From Betaproteobacteria bacterium (GTDB lineage Bacteria > Pseudomonadota > Gammaproteobacteria > Burkholderiales > SG8-41), in assembly GCA_025356695.1 (NCBI GenBank), contig JANXSE010000354.1:1-47096 (forward strand): a stretch of 47,096 nt of DNA, given 5' to 3'. The notes beneath the pieces were generated by a model, which saw only the letters and a program-made list of their open reading frames with translations, made no database searches and was not told the origin of the DNA. The translations under genes and the position numbers were made by a program. Positions 16,020 to 24,728 of this stretch are shown piece by piece. Position 1 is the first letter of the stretch, and each line of letters begins with the position of its first letter.

Positions 16020-17741
16020 TTAAACAGTCGCCGTGCTGCGATCGAAAGCCGCGGACAAAGGCTGGTCGACCGGCAGCGTGCGCACCGACGGGCCGTTGGC
16101 GCCACGTTCGACGATCACGAACTTGCGCCAGTTTTTGTCATCGGTCTCGGGGAAATCAAGCCGCCAGTGCGCCGAGCCGGTGCGTGTTTCCTCACGCGCC
16201 AGCGAAGCGGTCGCCATGATTTCGGCATTGAGCCGCACGTTGATCGCCTCCTCGACGCGCATCACACCGTGCAGATCGTCGGCTTTGAGCCGCGGCTCCT
16301 GCTTCGCCAGCGCGCGCAGCGTATCGAGTGCGAGTTGCAGGCCTTTGGCGGTGCGCCGCACGCCGACATAATCGGTGACGACATCGCGCGTGTCGTTTTC
16401 GAATTCCTTCCACGCTACGCCATTCGCGCGGCCCAGACTGGCGCTGGCGCGCGCGCGCACTGCATCAATCGCCGCGTGGTCGATTTCCGGCAGGCTGCCG
16501 CTCCATGCGCGTACGCATTTGACCGTGCCCTCGCCGGCAATGTGGCCGAGCACTGCAGCACCCGCGATGCCGCCGCTAACCGTGGCGCAATCGCCGGCCG
16601 CGAACAAACCCCCAACCGAGGTTTCGCCGTCTTCATCGACGGCGAGACCGCTGCCGCGGAAATAAACGCCGCTGCGGCGGATCGACAATTCGGAAACCGA
16701 GACCTCGACGAGTTCGGTGCGGAAATCCACACCCTTCTGCTGGTAATACGCCGGCAGCGTGTAACGGTCGACCTGCAGCGTATGTTCCATGTGGTCGAGC
16801 ATCTCTTCGGAAAGATGCCGGCAGTCGAGATAAATCGGCCCGTTGCCGAGCAGGTATTCGTTAATCACCGCGTCGGCGAGTACCGCACGGCGCGCGTTCT
16901 CGCCCTTCTTGTCGTAGCGGAACATGAAACGTTCGCCCGACTTGTTGACGAAGTAAGCGCCGAGACTGACCAGCGCATTGAGGCCCTGCGTCGAAAAGCC
17001 CTTTGGTGTGAGCGTCGCTTCGACTGACTCCATGTTCGCCAGCGCAGCACCGGCGTGATAACCCATTGCCTGCGCGTCGCCGGTGTTGTACGGAAAATGC
17101 CAGCTGTCGAAAGCCAGCCCCGAGGCGTTATGCGAAATGCGGTTGACGTCGCCGGCGGCCAGCACCACTGCTTTGGCGCGGATCGCGTACCACTCACCGC
17201 TGCGAAAATTGAAAGCAAGCGCACCATAGGCGCGGCCGTCTTTGGTCAGTAACTGCACTACCATCGTGCGCATTAACACCGTAGCCTTGCCCTTGCGCAC
17301 GCGTTCGCCGAGGTGTTTCTTGAAATCGGTGCCGTCGAAATTAATGTGATAAGTGCCGGGCAGACCAAAGGAACGCAGGCGGTAATAGGTGCCGAGCTTC
17401 TTGTCCTTGAAATCGACGCCGAAGGATTCGATCTTGCGGAAGATACGCGGCATTTCGCGGATCACGCGGCCTGCCACTGCCATATCAACAATGCCGTCGG
17501 TCAACTCCGGCACGTGCTTCAAAAGAAATTCCGGCGTGTCCCACTCGGGCCCGCTATCCATCACCGTCAGGTAATGATCGACGCCGCAGCCGACGCTGCC
17601 GCAATGATCGAGCACCTTGCCTTTTTCGCAGATCACGACTTTGAGGCCGGCCTCGAGCGCGGGTATCGCCGCCATGCTGCCGGCAACACCGCCGCCGATC
17701 ACCAGCACGTCGGTTTCCATTTCAATAAAATTGCCTGGCAC
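16020..17741 (-). CDS. FAD-dependent oxidoreductase, AprA / fumarate reductase flavoprotein-like
   Basis: A 573-residue flavoprotein of the fumarate reductase/succinate dehydrogenase/APS reductase alpha family. The FAD-binding Rossmann motif VIGGGVAGSMAA is at about 14-25, AVVLAAGDVNR in the middle, and the second FAD contact VGGLFAAGDCATVSGGIAGA near residue 375-395; a helical C-terminal domain follows. GTG start at 17741 with GGAGAGG 6 bp upstream. Partnered with the adjacent ferredoxin, it probably runs a two-electron redox reaction in the cytoplasm. It is downstream of an AraC regulator and a Bug receptor on the same strand, so the substrate may be that receptor's ligand. Substrate unknown. 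Confidence 0.9.
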   Translation of the reverse strand: MPGNFIEMETDVLVIGGGVAGSMAAIPALEAGLKVVICEKGKVLDHCGSVGCGVDHYLTVMDSGPEWDTPEFLLKHVPELTDGIVDMAVAGRVIREMPRIFRKIESFGVDFKDKKLGTYYRLRSFGLPGTYHINFDGTDFKKHLGERVRKGKATVLMRTMVVQLLTKDGRAYGALAFNFRSGEWYAIRAKAVVLAAGDVNRISHNASGLAFDSWHFPYNTGDAQAMGYHAGAALANMESVEATLTPKGFSTQGLNALVSLGAYFVNKSGERFMFRYDKKGENARRAVLADAVINEYLLGNGPIYLDCRHLSEEMLDHMEHTLQVDRYTLPAYYQQKGVDFRTELVEVSVSELSIRRSGVYFRGSGLAVDEDGETSVGGLFAAGDCATVSGGIAGAAVLGHIAGEGTVKCVRAWSGSLPEIDHAAIDAVRARASASLGRANGVAWKEFENDTRDVVTDYVGVRRTAKGLQLALDTLRALAKQEPRLKADDLHGVMRVEEAINVRLNAEIMATASLAREETRTGSAHWRLDFPETDDKNWRKFVIVERGANGPSVRTLPVDQPLSAAFDRSTATV

Positions 17742-17872
17742 GCTTTACCTCTCCAATGACTTCGCGGACTCGATACGCGGTTCGCCGGCGTTCCTGCTGC
17801 CTGACCACGCGCCAGCGTAAAAGATTCGCGCCCGCAAAGCCAAGGACAGGACAGCCTTTTTCTTGGAGTTTT

Positions 17873-18799
17873 CTACTGCTTGCGGCGCCGCGCCGCGCCG
17901 GACTGGCTGCGATAATCGCGCGGCGTCACGCCGGACAATTGTTTGAAGCGGCGCGCGAAATAAGCCTCGTCGTCGAAACCGGCAGCAGCGGCGACTTTGG
18001 CGATACGCATGGCCGTATGCAGCAGCAGTTCACGCGCTTTTTCCATGCGCCGCTCGGTCAGAATCTCGATGAAGGTTTTGCCAGTCTCTTTTTTCAGCAG
18101 GTGGGCAAGGTAATTGGGCGACAGGTGCACGGCGGACGCCGCATCCTGCAGACCGACGCGCGTGGCCAGATTTTCGCGCAGATAATGCGTGGTACGCGAG
18201 ACGGCGTCGCGCCGGCTCTTGCGCTGCGCCTTTTCCGCCGCCAGCCGCAGAATCGCGCGCTCGTGGCGCCGGCACACCGTAGTCAGCAGCAGCAACAGAT
18301 TGGCGCGCACAATTTCCAACGAACAGTAACTGCTGCTGCGATACTCCGCGGCAATTCTTTCACAGGCCTCGTGCGCCATCGCAAGCTCGCCGCCCTTGAG
18401 CGAAAAATCCATGAATTCCTGAAACAGAAACGGCGCCAGCTCAGGCGCGCGTTCAAGCGGCAGGTCGTCGAAATCGAGCGGGTCCAGAACGAGTTCCGGG
18501 CGCAGAAAACGCAGGCTGAAACTCAGCACATAAAAACGCGAACCCGGCGGATGCGCAATGCGGTGCACGCGGTACGGCATGACGAACGAGAGAAAACCCG
18601 GCCCCAGCGGGCGTACCGTCGCGCCGATGTGCTGTTCGGTACGGCCGGCGAGATTGAGTTGCACCTGCAGGTACTCGTGGCGGTGCGCCTCGCCAATGCG
18701 CGTTGCGCTGTTCTGGTCGCGTATGCCGAAATCCGGTGTAGCCAGACGCTCGGCAAGCGACAGGGTGCGGATCACGCGTTCCTTGCGGGGCGAATTCAT
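17873..18799 (-). CDS. AraC-family transcriptional regulator
   Basis: A 308-residue regulator. The N-terminal half looks like a cupin-type sensing domain (HRHEYLQVQLNLAG, GFLSFVMPYRVHRI). The C-terminal double helix-turn-helix is complete: LQDAASAVHLSPNYLAHLLKKETG as the first HTH, then MRIAKVAAAAGFDDEAYFARRFKQLSGVTPRDYR as the AraC signature. It sits between a Bug receptor gene (15 bp upstream) and the AprA-like gene (131 bp downstream) on one strand. It probably controls this unit in response to the imported compound; the 131-bp gap downstream could carry its target promoter. Confidence 0.93.
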   Translation of the reverse strand: MNSPRKERVIRTLSLAERLATPDFGIRDQNSATRIGEAHRHEYLQVQLNLAGRTEQHIGATVRPLGPGFLSFVMPYRVHRIAHPPGSRFYVLSFSLRFLRPELVLDPLDFDDLPLERAPELAPFLFQEFMDFSLKGGELAMAHEACERIAAEYRSSSYCSLEIVRANLLLLLTTVCRRHERAILRLAAEKAQRKSRRDAVSRTTHYLRENLATRVGLQDAASAVHLSPNYLAHLLKKETGKTFIEILTERRMEKARELLLHTAMRIAKVAAAAGFDDEAYFARRFKQLSGVTPRDYRSQSGAARRRKQ

Positions 18800-18814
18800 G
18801 CGTACGCTGGCCGC

Positions 18815-19792
18815 TCAGCGACTCCTGTCGGCAGCATCACTCTTCAAAACTCTGCCCCAGCGCGCTATCTGCTCGCCGATGTATTTCTCAAATTCCTCGG
18901 GCTTCAATGCCGCCGGTTGCATGCCGTAGCCTTCCAGCCGTTCGACAAAATCGGGGCGCGCCGCAATGGCGGCGAGTTCGGTGTTGAGTTTCCGGATAAC
19001 GTCCCGCGGCGTCCGCGCCGGCGCTACCAACCCCATCATGCCGCCGACTTCACAACCCGGATAACCGGATTCGGCGGCCGTCGGCACATCGGGCAGCAAG
19101 GCGCTGCGTTTCGGTCCGGTTAAACCCACCGCGCGCAAACGGCCCGATTTCACCAGCGGCAACGCGACCGGCAGATAAGACGCGTTGACCATGACCTCAC
19201 CGCTGATAGTAGCGGTGACACCCAGCACACTGCCCTTGTACGGCACCTGCACGATGTCGATGCCGGCCTGCGATTTGAGCAGCTCGGCGGTCAAATGACC
19301 CGACGAACCGCGCCCGGCGCTGGCGAAAGTCAGCTTGCCTGGATTCGCGCGCGCGTCGGCAATCAGGTCGGCCAGCGTGCGGTACTGCGCAGCGGAACTC
19401 ACCGCAATTACCAGCGGCGGACCCTGCGCAATCAAACTCACTGCGGCAAAATCCTTTTGCGTATCGAACGGCAGCTTTTCCATGTTCGGTTTGACGACAA
19501 AATTGAGGCTGGCCGTCAGCAGCGTGTAACCGTCAGGCGCGGCTTTGGCGACGATATCCTCGCCGATGGTGCCGCTGGCGCCGGGACGGTTGTCGTTGAT
19601 CACCGGCTGGCCAAGCGCTTCGGACAATTTCTGCCCGATCAAGCGGCCCAGCGTGTCGGAAAATCCGCTCGGCGGAAACGGCACGACGATACGCACCGCT
19701 TTAGTCGGGTACGCCGGCTGCTGCGCCATGGATACGCCGGCGCCGCACAATACAATCAGCATCGCCAGTGTTCTGTGCAATACGAATGCCAT
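18815..19792 (-). CDS. Bug/TctC-family periplasmic solute receptor (6)
   Basis: A 325-residue receptor when started at the ATG at 19792, which has GGAGGAGAG just upstream; the frame is open to 19828, but that extension adds only charged residues before the signal peptide MAFVLHRTLAMLIVLCGAGVSMAQ. Landmarks are RIVVPFPPSGFSDT (one Gly of the PGG loop is changed to Ser), NDNRPGASG, APDGYTLL, VQVPYKGS and LPDVPTAAESGYPG. The AraC gene follows 15 bp downstream, so this receptor probably belongs to the regulated AprA/ferredoxin unit. Ligand unknown. Confidence 0.94.
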   Translation of the reverse strand: MAFVLHRTLAMLIVLCGAGVSMAQQPAYPTKAVRIVVPFPPSGFSDTLGRLIGQKLSEALGQPVINDNRPGASGTIGEDIVAKAAPDGYTLLTASLNFVVKPNMEKLPFDTQKDFAAVSLIAQGPPLVIAVSSAAQYRTLADLIADARANPGKLTFASAGRGSSGHLTAELLKSQAGIDIVQVPYKGSVLGVTATISGEVMVNASYLPVALPLVKSGRLRAVGLTGPKRSALLPDVPTAAESGYPGCEVGGMMGLVAPARTPRDVIRKLNTELAAIAARPDFVERLEGYGMQPAALKPEEFEKYIGEQIARWGRVLKSDAADRSR

Positions 19793-19845
19793 TCCGCTCT
19801 CCTCCGGCTTTTTTTGAATTATAGGCACGAACGCAGCTTCAACCG

Positions 19846-20679
19846 CTACAACATTTCGAGCGGGACGGCGTGTGACGGCGGCGCAAACATCCGATCGAGC
19901 TCGGCGCGCTGCGCCGCAGTCAGCACGATTTCTGCGGCGGCGGCATTTTCGGCGACACGCACGCGATTGCCGCTTTTCGGTATCACCATCACGTCATCAC
20001 TGCTCAGTAGCCAGGCAAGCGCAGCCTGCGCCGGTGTCATGCCGTGACGTTTTGAAAATTCGATAAACGGTTTTTGCTTCAGCAAGCGCGCTTGTTCAAG
20101 CGGCGAGTACGCCATCACCGGCACACGGCGTTCGCGCAGCCACGGCAGCAGATCAAACTCAATGCCGCGGCGCGCCAGGTTGTAGAGCAGTTGATTGGTC
20201 ACTGTCGCCTCGCCGCCGGCGCAGCTCCACCACTCGCGCATTTCGTTCAAATCGAGATTACTGACGCCGTAATGGCGGATCTTGCCGGCGCGCTGTAATG
20301 CAGTGAATGCTTCCAGTGTTTCGGCAAATGGTTCACTGCCGCGCCAGTGCAGCAGATACAGATCGATGCAATCAGTCTTCAAACGCTTGAGACTGGCGTC
20401 GCAGGCGGCGGGCGTGCCGCGGCGCGAGGCGTGGTTCGGCAGCACCTTGCTGACGATGAAAACCTTATCGCGGTGTCCGGCGATGGCTTCGGCCACCAGT
20501 GACTCGGCGCGGCCGTCGCCGTACATCTCGGCGGTGTCGATCAGCGTGAGGCCGCGCTCTATGCCCGCTTGCAGCGCAGCAATTTCTTCGGCGCGCGCGG
20601 CACGCTCATCACCCATGTTCCAGGTGCCCTGACCGAGTGCGGGTACGCGTTCGCCGTCAGGCAAAGCAACGGTTTTCAT
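19846..20679 (-). CDS. Aldo/keto reductase
   Basis: A 277-residue NADPH-dependent aldo/keto reductase with an intact catalytic tetrad: Asp in LIDTAEMYG, Tyr in the same motif, Lys in IVSKVLP and His in LYLLHWRG. The C-terminal cofactor region MVIPKSGNRVRVAENAAA is also normal. Unlike several other enzymes in this window, nothing in its active site is altered. Its ATG follows the stop of a Bug receptor gene by 3 bp, so the two are translationally coupled, and another Bug gene follows 53 bp downstream. It should reduce an aldehyde or ketone; substrate unknown. Confidence 0.93.
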   Translation of the reverse strand: MKTVALPDGERVPALGQGTWNMGDERAARAEEIAALQAGIERGLTLIDTAEMYGDGRAESLVAEAIAGHRDKVFIVSKVLPNHASRRGTPAACDASLKRLKTDCIDLYLLHWRGSEPFAETLEAFTALQRAGKIRHYGVSNLDLNEMREWWSCAGGEATVTNQLLYNLARRGIEFDLLPWLRERRVPVMAYSPLEQARLLKQKPFIEFSKRHGMTPAQAALAWLLSSDDVMVIPKSGNRVRVAENAAAAEIVLTAAQRAELDRMFAPPSHAVPLEML

Positions 20680-20682
20680 CGC

Positions 20683-21645
20683 CTAGCGGTAAACCTTCTG
20701 CCCGGCGTCGCGCAGCATGCCGCGGATCTGTTCGCCGAATTCACGTGACGACTTCATCGTTTCTTCGCCGCGCTGAAAACCGTCTTCGAACTGGTTTTCG
20801 TCGAGGTATTTACGCCACTCCGGGCTTTTGACCAGCCGCGCGAACACGTTCTCCCAGTAGGCAACCGCTTCGCGCGAAATGCCCGGCGGCGCCACCACGC
20901 CGCGCATCGCCGGATAGCTTTGAATATTGAAACCCGCTTCCTGTATGGTCGGCACGTCGGGATAACTCGGCAGCCGTTTGCCCGCGATCTGCGCTACCGG
21001 ACGCAGCGAGCCGCGCCGCACGTACTCGCCGATTTCCTGCGGCTCGGCGACCAGCAGTTGCATATGACCGCCGAGCAATGCGGTAACGCGCTCGCCGCCG
21101 CCCGGAAATGAAATATAGCTCCACTGCGCGCCGGTCATCTTCTGCAGCAGCAGGCGCACAAAATTGCCACGCGTCTGCAACGAGCCGCCGGCCTGCAGTA
21201 ATTTGCCCGGCTCCTTCTTCGCCGCCTCGATGAAATCCTTCAGCGTACGATAGGGCGCATCGGCCTTGACCAGCACCAGCGCCGATTCGAGCACCAGACG
21301 CGCCACCGGCGTCATTTCAAACAGCGTAACCTTGGCCTCCTCGGCAAGCATGGGCGTGATCACCCAGGCCGTCGTAAACATCGCCAGCGTGTGCGGATCG
21401 CCGCGCTTCTCCATCACGTAGGCCATCGCCGTGGCGCCGCCGCCACCGGTGCGGTTATGCACCTGGTTGCGCACCGGAATCAGTTTTTCCTTTTCCAGCG
21501 TCACACTGATAAAACGCGCCAGCACATCCGAACCGCCGCCCGGCGCGTTATGCACGACGATCTCGAGCGGGCGCGTCGGCACGAAAGCCTGCGCCATCGC
21601 CACCGCCGGCAGCAACGCCAGCAGCACAAACATGAATCTCCGCAT
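20683..21645 (-). CDS. TctC-family periplasmic receptor (7), divergent branch
   Basis: A 320-residue receptor with signal peptide MRRFMFVLLALLPAVAMAQA. It is more distant from the other receptors here and nearer to classical TctC: LEIVVHNAPGGGSDVLAR, HNRTGGGG, GDPHTLAMFTTAW in place of the usual PDGYTLL, and ISFPGGGERVTALLGG in place of VPYKGG. GGGGAGG lies just before the ATG. It is translationally coupled to the aldo/keto reductase gene downstream and divergent from the receptor at 21794 across a 148-bp gap. It may take a di- or tricarboxylate; not provable from sequence. Confidence 0.92.
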   Translation of the reverse strand: MRRFMFVLLALLPAVAMAQAFVPTRPLEIVVHNAPGGGSDVLARFISVTLEKEKLIPVRNQVHNRTGGGGATAMAYVMEKRGDPHTLAMFTTAWVITPMLAEEAKVTLFEMTPVARLVLESALVLVKADAPYRTLKDFIEAAKKEPGKLLQAGGSLQTRGNFVRLLLQKMTGAQWSYISFPGGGERVTALLGGHMQLLVAEPQEIGEYVRRGSLRPVAQIAGKRLPSYPDVPTIQEAGFNIQSYPAMRGVVAPPGISREAVAYWENVFARLVKSPEWRKYLDENQFEDGFQRGEETMKSSREFGEQIRGMLRDAGQKVYR

Positions 21646-21793
21646 GATGCCTCCCCTTCACCGCTTGAGCGCTTGAATCTTACGCCTGTTCGACGCAACG
21701 GCGAACGCGGTTCTACATTTTTGCGCCAGCGTTTATACTGCAGACACAAACACAACACGCGCGGATTTCTGCCGCCCCCCTGAGGAGTAGTGC

Positions 21794-22759
21794 ATGTATT
21801 TCACGTCAAGACAGTGCGCTGCGGCATTGCTGCTCGCCGCGCTCCCGGCCATGGCTGCCGCGCAGAATTATCCGACGCGGCCGATCCGCCTGCTCTGCCC
21901 GATCGCGCCGGGCGGCGGGCTGGATGTGATTGCGCGCGGCATTGCGCCGCCGCTGTCGGAAAATCTGAAAACCTCGGTGGTTGTAGACAACCGGCCCGGC
22001 GCCAGCGGCGCCATCGCGATGGAAGTCACAGCGCACGCCGCGCCCGACGGCTACACGCTGGTCATCATGAGCGTGACCGCGGTGGTCTTTCCCGAACTCA
22101 ACAAGACCGCCTACGACATGTTCCGCGATTTCGCGCCGGTCTCGCAGATTTCAGCCGCGCCTTATGTGCTGGCCGTGTATCCGGGGCTGCCGGCAAATAC
22201 GGTGAGCGAATTCGTTGCTTACGCCAAGGCCAACCCCGGCAAGCTCACGTACGCGTCATCCGGCATCTCGTCGCTGCAGCAGTTGTCGACCGAGCTGTTT
22301 GCGTCGATGACTGGCACGAAGTTCGTGCACATCCCGTACAAAGGTGTGGGCGCGGCGTTTCCGGATTTGATCGCCGGCCGCACGCAACTGACGATTTCCA
22401 GCACCGCTTCACTCGGCGGCATGTTCCGCTCAAAATATCTGCGCCCGATCGCGGTGACCACCACGCAGCGCACCGCGCAACTGCCCGATGTGCCAACCAT
22501 GATCGAATCGGGCGTGCCCGGTTTTGTCGTTACGCAGTGGCACGGCCTGCTCGCACCTGCCAACACGCCGCCGGCGATCATCAATCGCCTCTATCAGGGC
22601 GTCGCCGCAGTACTGAAAAGTCCCGACGTGATCGCGCGGCTTGCCGCCGATGGTGCCGAACCGGTCGGCAGCACGCCCGCACAGTTCACCGCGCACATGA
22701 AAACCGAACGCACGAAATGGATCAAAGCGATCAAGGACTCCGGCATCAGCGCGCAATAG
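21794..22759 (+). CDS. Bug/TctC-family periplasmic solute receptor (8)
   Basis: A 321-residue receptor with a signal peptide ending PAMAAAQ. Landmarks are RLLCPIAPGGGLDV, VDNRPGASG, APDGYTLV, VHIPYKGVG and LPDVPTMIESGVPGF. GAGGAG sits 6 bp before the ATG. The first hydrophobic segment contains an unusual Cys pair around the signal peptide and start of the mature chain (QCAA and LLCP), unlikely to be functionally important. It stands alone on the plus strand between receptor genes on the minus strand. Ligand unknown. Confidence 0.94.
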   Translation: MYFTSRQCAAALLLAALPAMAAAQNYPTRPIRLLCPIAPGGGLDVIARGIAPPLSENLKTSVVVDNRPGASGAIAMEVTAHAAPDGYTLVIMSVTAVVFPELNKTAYDMFRDFAPVSQISAAPYVLAVYPGLPANTVSEFVAYAKANPGKLTYASSGISSLQQLSTELFASMTGTKFVHIPYKGVGAAFPDLIAGRTQLTISSTASLGGMFRSKYLRPIAVTTTQRTAQLPDVPTMIESGVPGFVVTQWHGLLAPANTPPAIINRLYQGVAAVLKSPDVIARLAADGAEPVGSTPAQFTAHMKTERTKWIKAIKDSGISAQ

Positions 22760-22768
22760 CTCGCGCGG

Positions 22769-23713
22769 CTATTCGCGCAGCCCGGCGTCTTCGATCAGTT
22801 TGCCTATGCGCACCATTTCGGCTTTGATCACCGCAGTGGCTTCCTGCGGCGTACTCGCAATCACTTCAAGGCCGGCGGCGAACAAACGTTCTTTCACCTC
22901 GGGCAGGTTGAGCGCGCGCGCCACTTCGGCGTGGATGCGCGCGATCACCGCGGCCGCTGTTTTCGCAGGTGCAAACAGCGCCGTGCGCGACTGCGATTCA
23001 TAACCGGGCACACCGGCCTCGGCCATGGTCGGCAAGCCCGGCACGATGGCCGAAGGTTCAAGACTGGTCACCGCCAGCGCGCGCAACCGGCCTTGTTTGA
23101 TGTGCTGGGTCACCGAACCCGCAGTCGGAAACATGACGTGTATCTGGCCGCCGATCACGGCGTTGATCGCCGCCCCCGCGCCTTTGAAGGCGATGCGCTC
23201 GATCTTCGCACCGGTCATTGATTTGAAAAGTTCCGCGGCGAGATGATTGCCCGAGCCGCTGGAGCTCGAGGCGTAATTGAGTTCGCCCGGTCGCGCTTTC
23301 GCCAGCGCAACGAGTTGCGGCACCGTCTTTACCGGCAACGACGGATGCACCGTCAGCAGATTCGGCGAATTCACCGTCAGCGCGATCGGCGCGAAATCGC
23401 GCAGCGGCTCCCACGGCGTATTGCGCCGGAACAGCGGAATGATCCACAAGGGGCTGGTGTAATGCAGCAGCACATGACCATCCGGCGCTGCCTGCTGCGC
23501 AATCTCGACGCCGATGATGCCGCGGTTCTCGACGATGGCCGGTTGACCGAGGTTGTTCGCCAGCGCCTGCGTCATGAAACGCGAGGCGATGTCGGAGGCG
23601 CCGCCGGCTTCGGTGGTAATCATGTGGATCACGCGATTCGGAAAATTCTGCGCCAACGCTGCGCTGCCGCAGCCTGTAAAAAAAACCATCGCGATGAGCG
23701 AGGCGTGTTTCAT
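22769..23713 (-). CDS. Bug/TctC-family periplasmic solute receptor (9), TxExGG subclade
   Basis: A 314-residue receptor with a signal peptide ending SAALAQ. The binding loop is MITTEAGGASDI and the next segment LLHYTSPLWIIPLFR, the same signature as the receptors at 5826 and 7746. Other marks are VENRG, APDGHVLL, IAFKGAGAAINA and VPGLPTMAEAGVPGY. Its ATG overlaps the stop of the preceding receptor gene (ATGA at 23710-23713), so the two tandem receptors are translationally coupled. This is the last gene of the unit ModA-like, SDR, Bug, Bug. Confidence 0.94.
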   Translation of the reverse strand: MKHASLIAMVFFTGCGSAALAQNFPNRVIHMITTEAGGASDIASRFMTQALANNLGQPAIVENRGIIGVEIAQQAAPDGHVLLHYTSPLWIIPLFRRNTPWEPLRDFAPIALTVNSPNLLTVHPSLPVKTVPQLVALAKARPGELNYASSSSGSGNHLAAELFKSMTGAKIERIAFKGAGAAINAVIGGQIHVMFPTAGSVTQHIKQGRLRALAVTSLEPSAIVPGLPTMAEAGVPGYESQSRTALFAPAKTAAAVIARIHAEVARALNLPEVKERLFAAGLEVIASTPQEATAVIKAEMVRIGKLIEDAGLRE

Positions 23714-24675
23714 TCGAGCGTGATACCGGAAACCCTGATCGCCTTTCGCATCTTGTCGATCTGGCGGCGTATGTGTTCGGCGTATTCACGCGGCGTCGAA
23801 CCCAAAGCATCAGCGCCGAGTTCGGCCAGCCGCGCGCGGAATTCGACATTCTTCAGCATGTGCAATTGTTCGGCGTTGATTCTGGCGACGATCTCGCGCG
23901 GTGTGCCGGCCGGCGCAGCCAGTCCGTACCATCCGGTCCATTCGTACCCTGGCACCGTCTCCGCGATCGCCGGCAAATCAGGCGCAAGCTGCGTGCGTTT
24001 TGCGCTGGTAACGCCAAGCGCGCGTATCTTGCCGACCTTGAGCGATGGAATCACCGCGGTCGCCACCAGCACCGTCAGCTGCAACTGCCCCGCCATTGTA
24101 TCGGTCAGCGCCTGCGGCGTGCCTTTATACGGCACGTGCACGAGCTCAATGCCACTCATGCTGCGAAAAAGTTCGGTTGCCAGATGCGACGCGGTGCCGG
24201 TGCCCGGCGTGCCGTAGTTGATGCTGCCCGGTTTGCTTTTCGCATAGGCGATCAACTCGCGAATATTGCCGACCGGCAGGGCCGCATTCACCACCAGAAT
24301 CAGCGGCGTCGAGGCGAGCAGACTGACAGGCGCAAAATCCCTGACGAGATCGTAGCCGAGCTTGTCGCTCAAGGCGGCGGCGTTGGCCTGCTGGGAAGTA
24401 ACCATCAGCAGGGTGTAGCCATCGGGTGCTGCGCGCGCAACAATTTCCGCACCGATGTTGCCGCTGGCACCGGCGCGATTGTCGATCACAATCTGCTGAC
24501 CGAGCGCCTGCGTCAGGCGGTCGGCGACAATGCGCGTCACCACATCGGCGCCGGAGCCGGCCGTGTTCGTCACCACAATGCGGATCGGCCGTACGGGATA
24601 CGGCGCTTCGGCAGCGCGCGCATTCGCGCCTGCGCCCGCAAGCAATACCATCAGCAGTTTTGACATGCGGGTCAT
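23710..24675 (-). CDS. Bug/TctC-family periplasmic solute receptor (10)
   Basis: A 321-residue receptor; signal peptide MSKLLMVLLAGAGANARA, with the start at ATG 24675 or the in-frame ATG at 24666. Landmarks are RIVVTNTAGSGADVV (the PGG loop is changed to AGSG), IDNRAGASG, APDGYTLL, VHVPYKGT and APDLPAIAETVPGY. It overlaps the next receptor gene by 4 bp. The SDR gene lies 53 bp upstream on the same strand. Tandem coupled receptors suggest either two ligands of one pathway or a heterologous pair; the sequence does not say which. Confidence 0.93.
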   Translation of the reverse strand: MTRMSKLLMVLLAGAGANARAAEAPYPVRPIRIVVTNTAGSGADVVTRIVADRLTQALGQQIVIDNRAGASGNIGAEIVARAAPDGYTLLMVTSQQANAAALSDKLGYDLVRDFAPVSLLASTPLILVVNAALPVGNIRELIAYAKSKPGSINYGTPGTGTASHLATELFRSMSGIELVHVPYKGTPQALTDTMAGQLQLTVLVATAVIPSLKVGKIRALGVTSAKRTQLAPDLPAIAETVPGYEWTGWYGLAAPAGTPREIVARINAEQLHMLKNVEFRARLAELGADALGSTPREYAEHIRRQIDKMRKAIRVSGITLE

Positions 24676-24728
24676 GCCGTCGCTTCGCTACCGATTAAGC
24701 GGCACCAGCTCCATGTCCGCATTTCTGC

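Noticed and set aside
15733..17741. Dissimilatory adenylylsulfate reductase (AprAB)
   Set aside because: Only general similarity is visible; the ferredoxin lacks the AprB tail and no sulfate-activation or Qmo genes are nearby.
17756..19123. Long plus-strand open frame (455 codons) across the AraC and Bug genes
   Set aside because: It is antisense to two genes with clear domains; its translation shows no recognisable motif.
21790..22827. Plus-strand open frame (345 codons) overlapping Bug receptor 8
   Set aside because: It is the +2 shadow of the receptor; Arg-rich and without any family match, while the other frame has all Bug landmarks.
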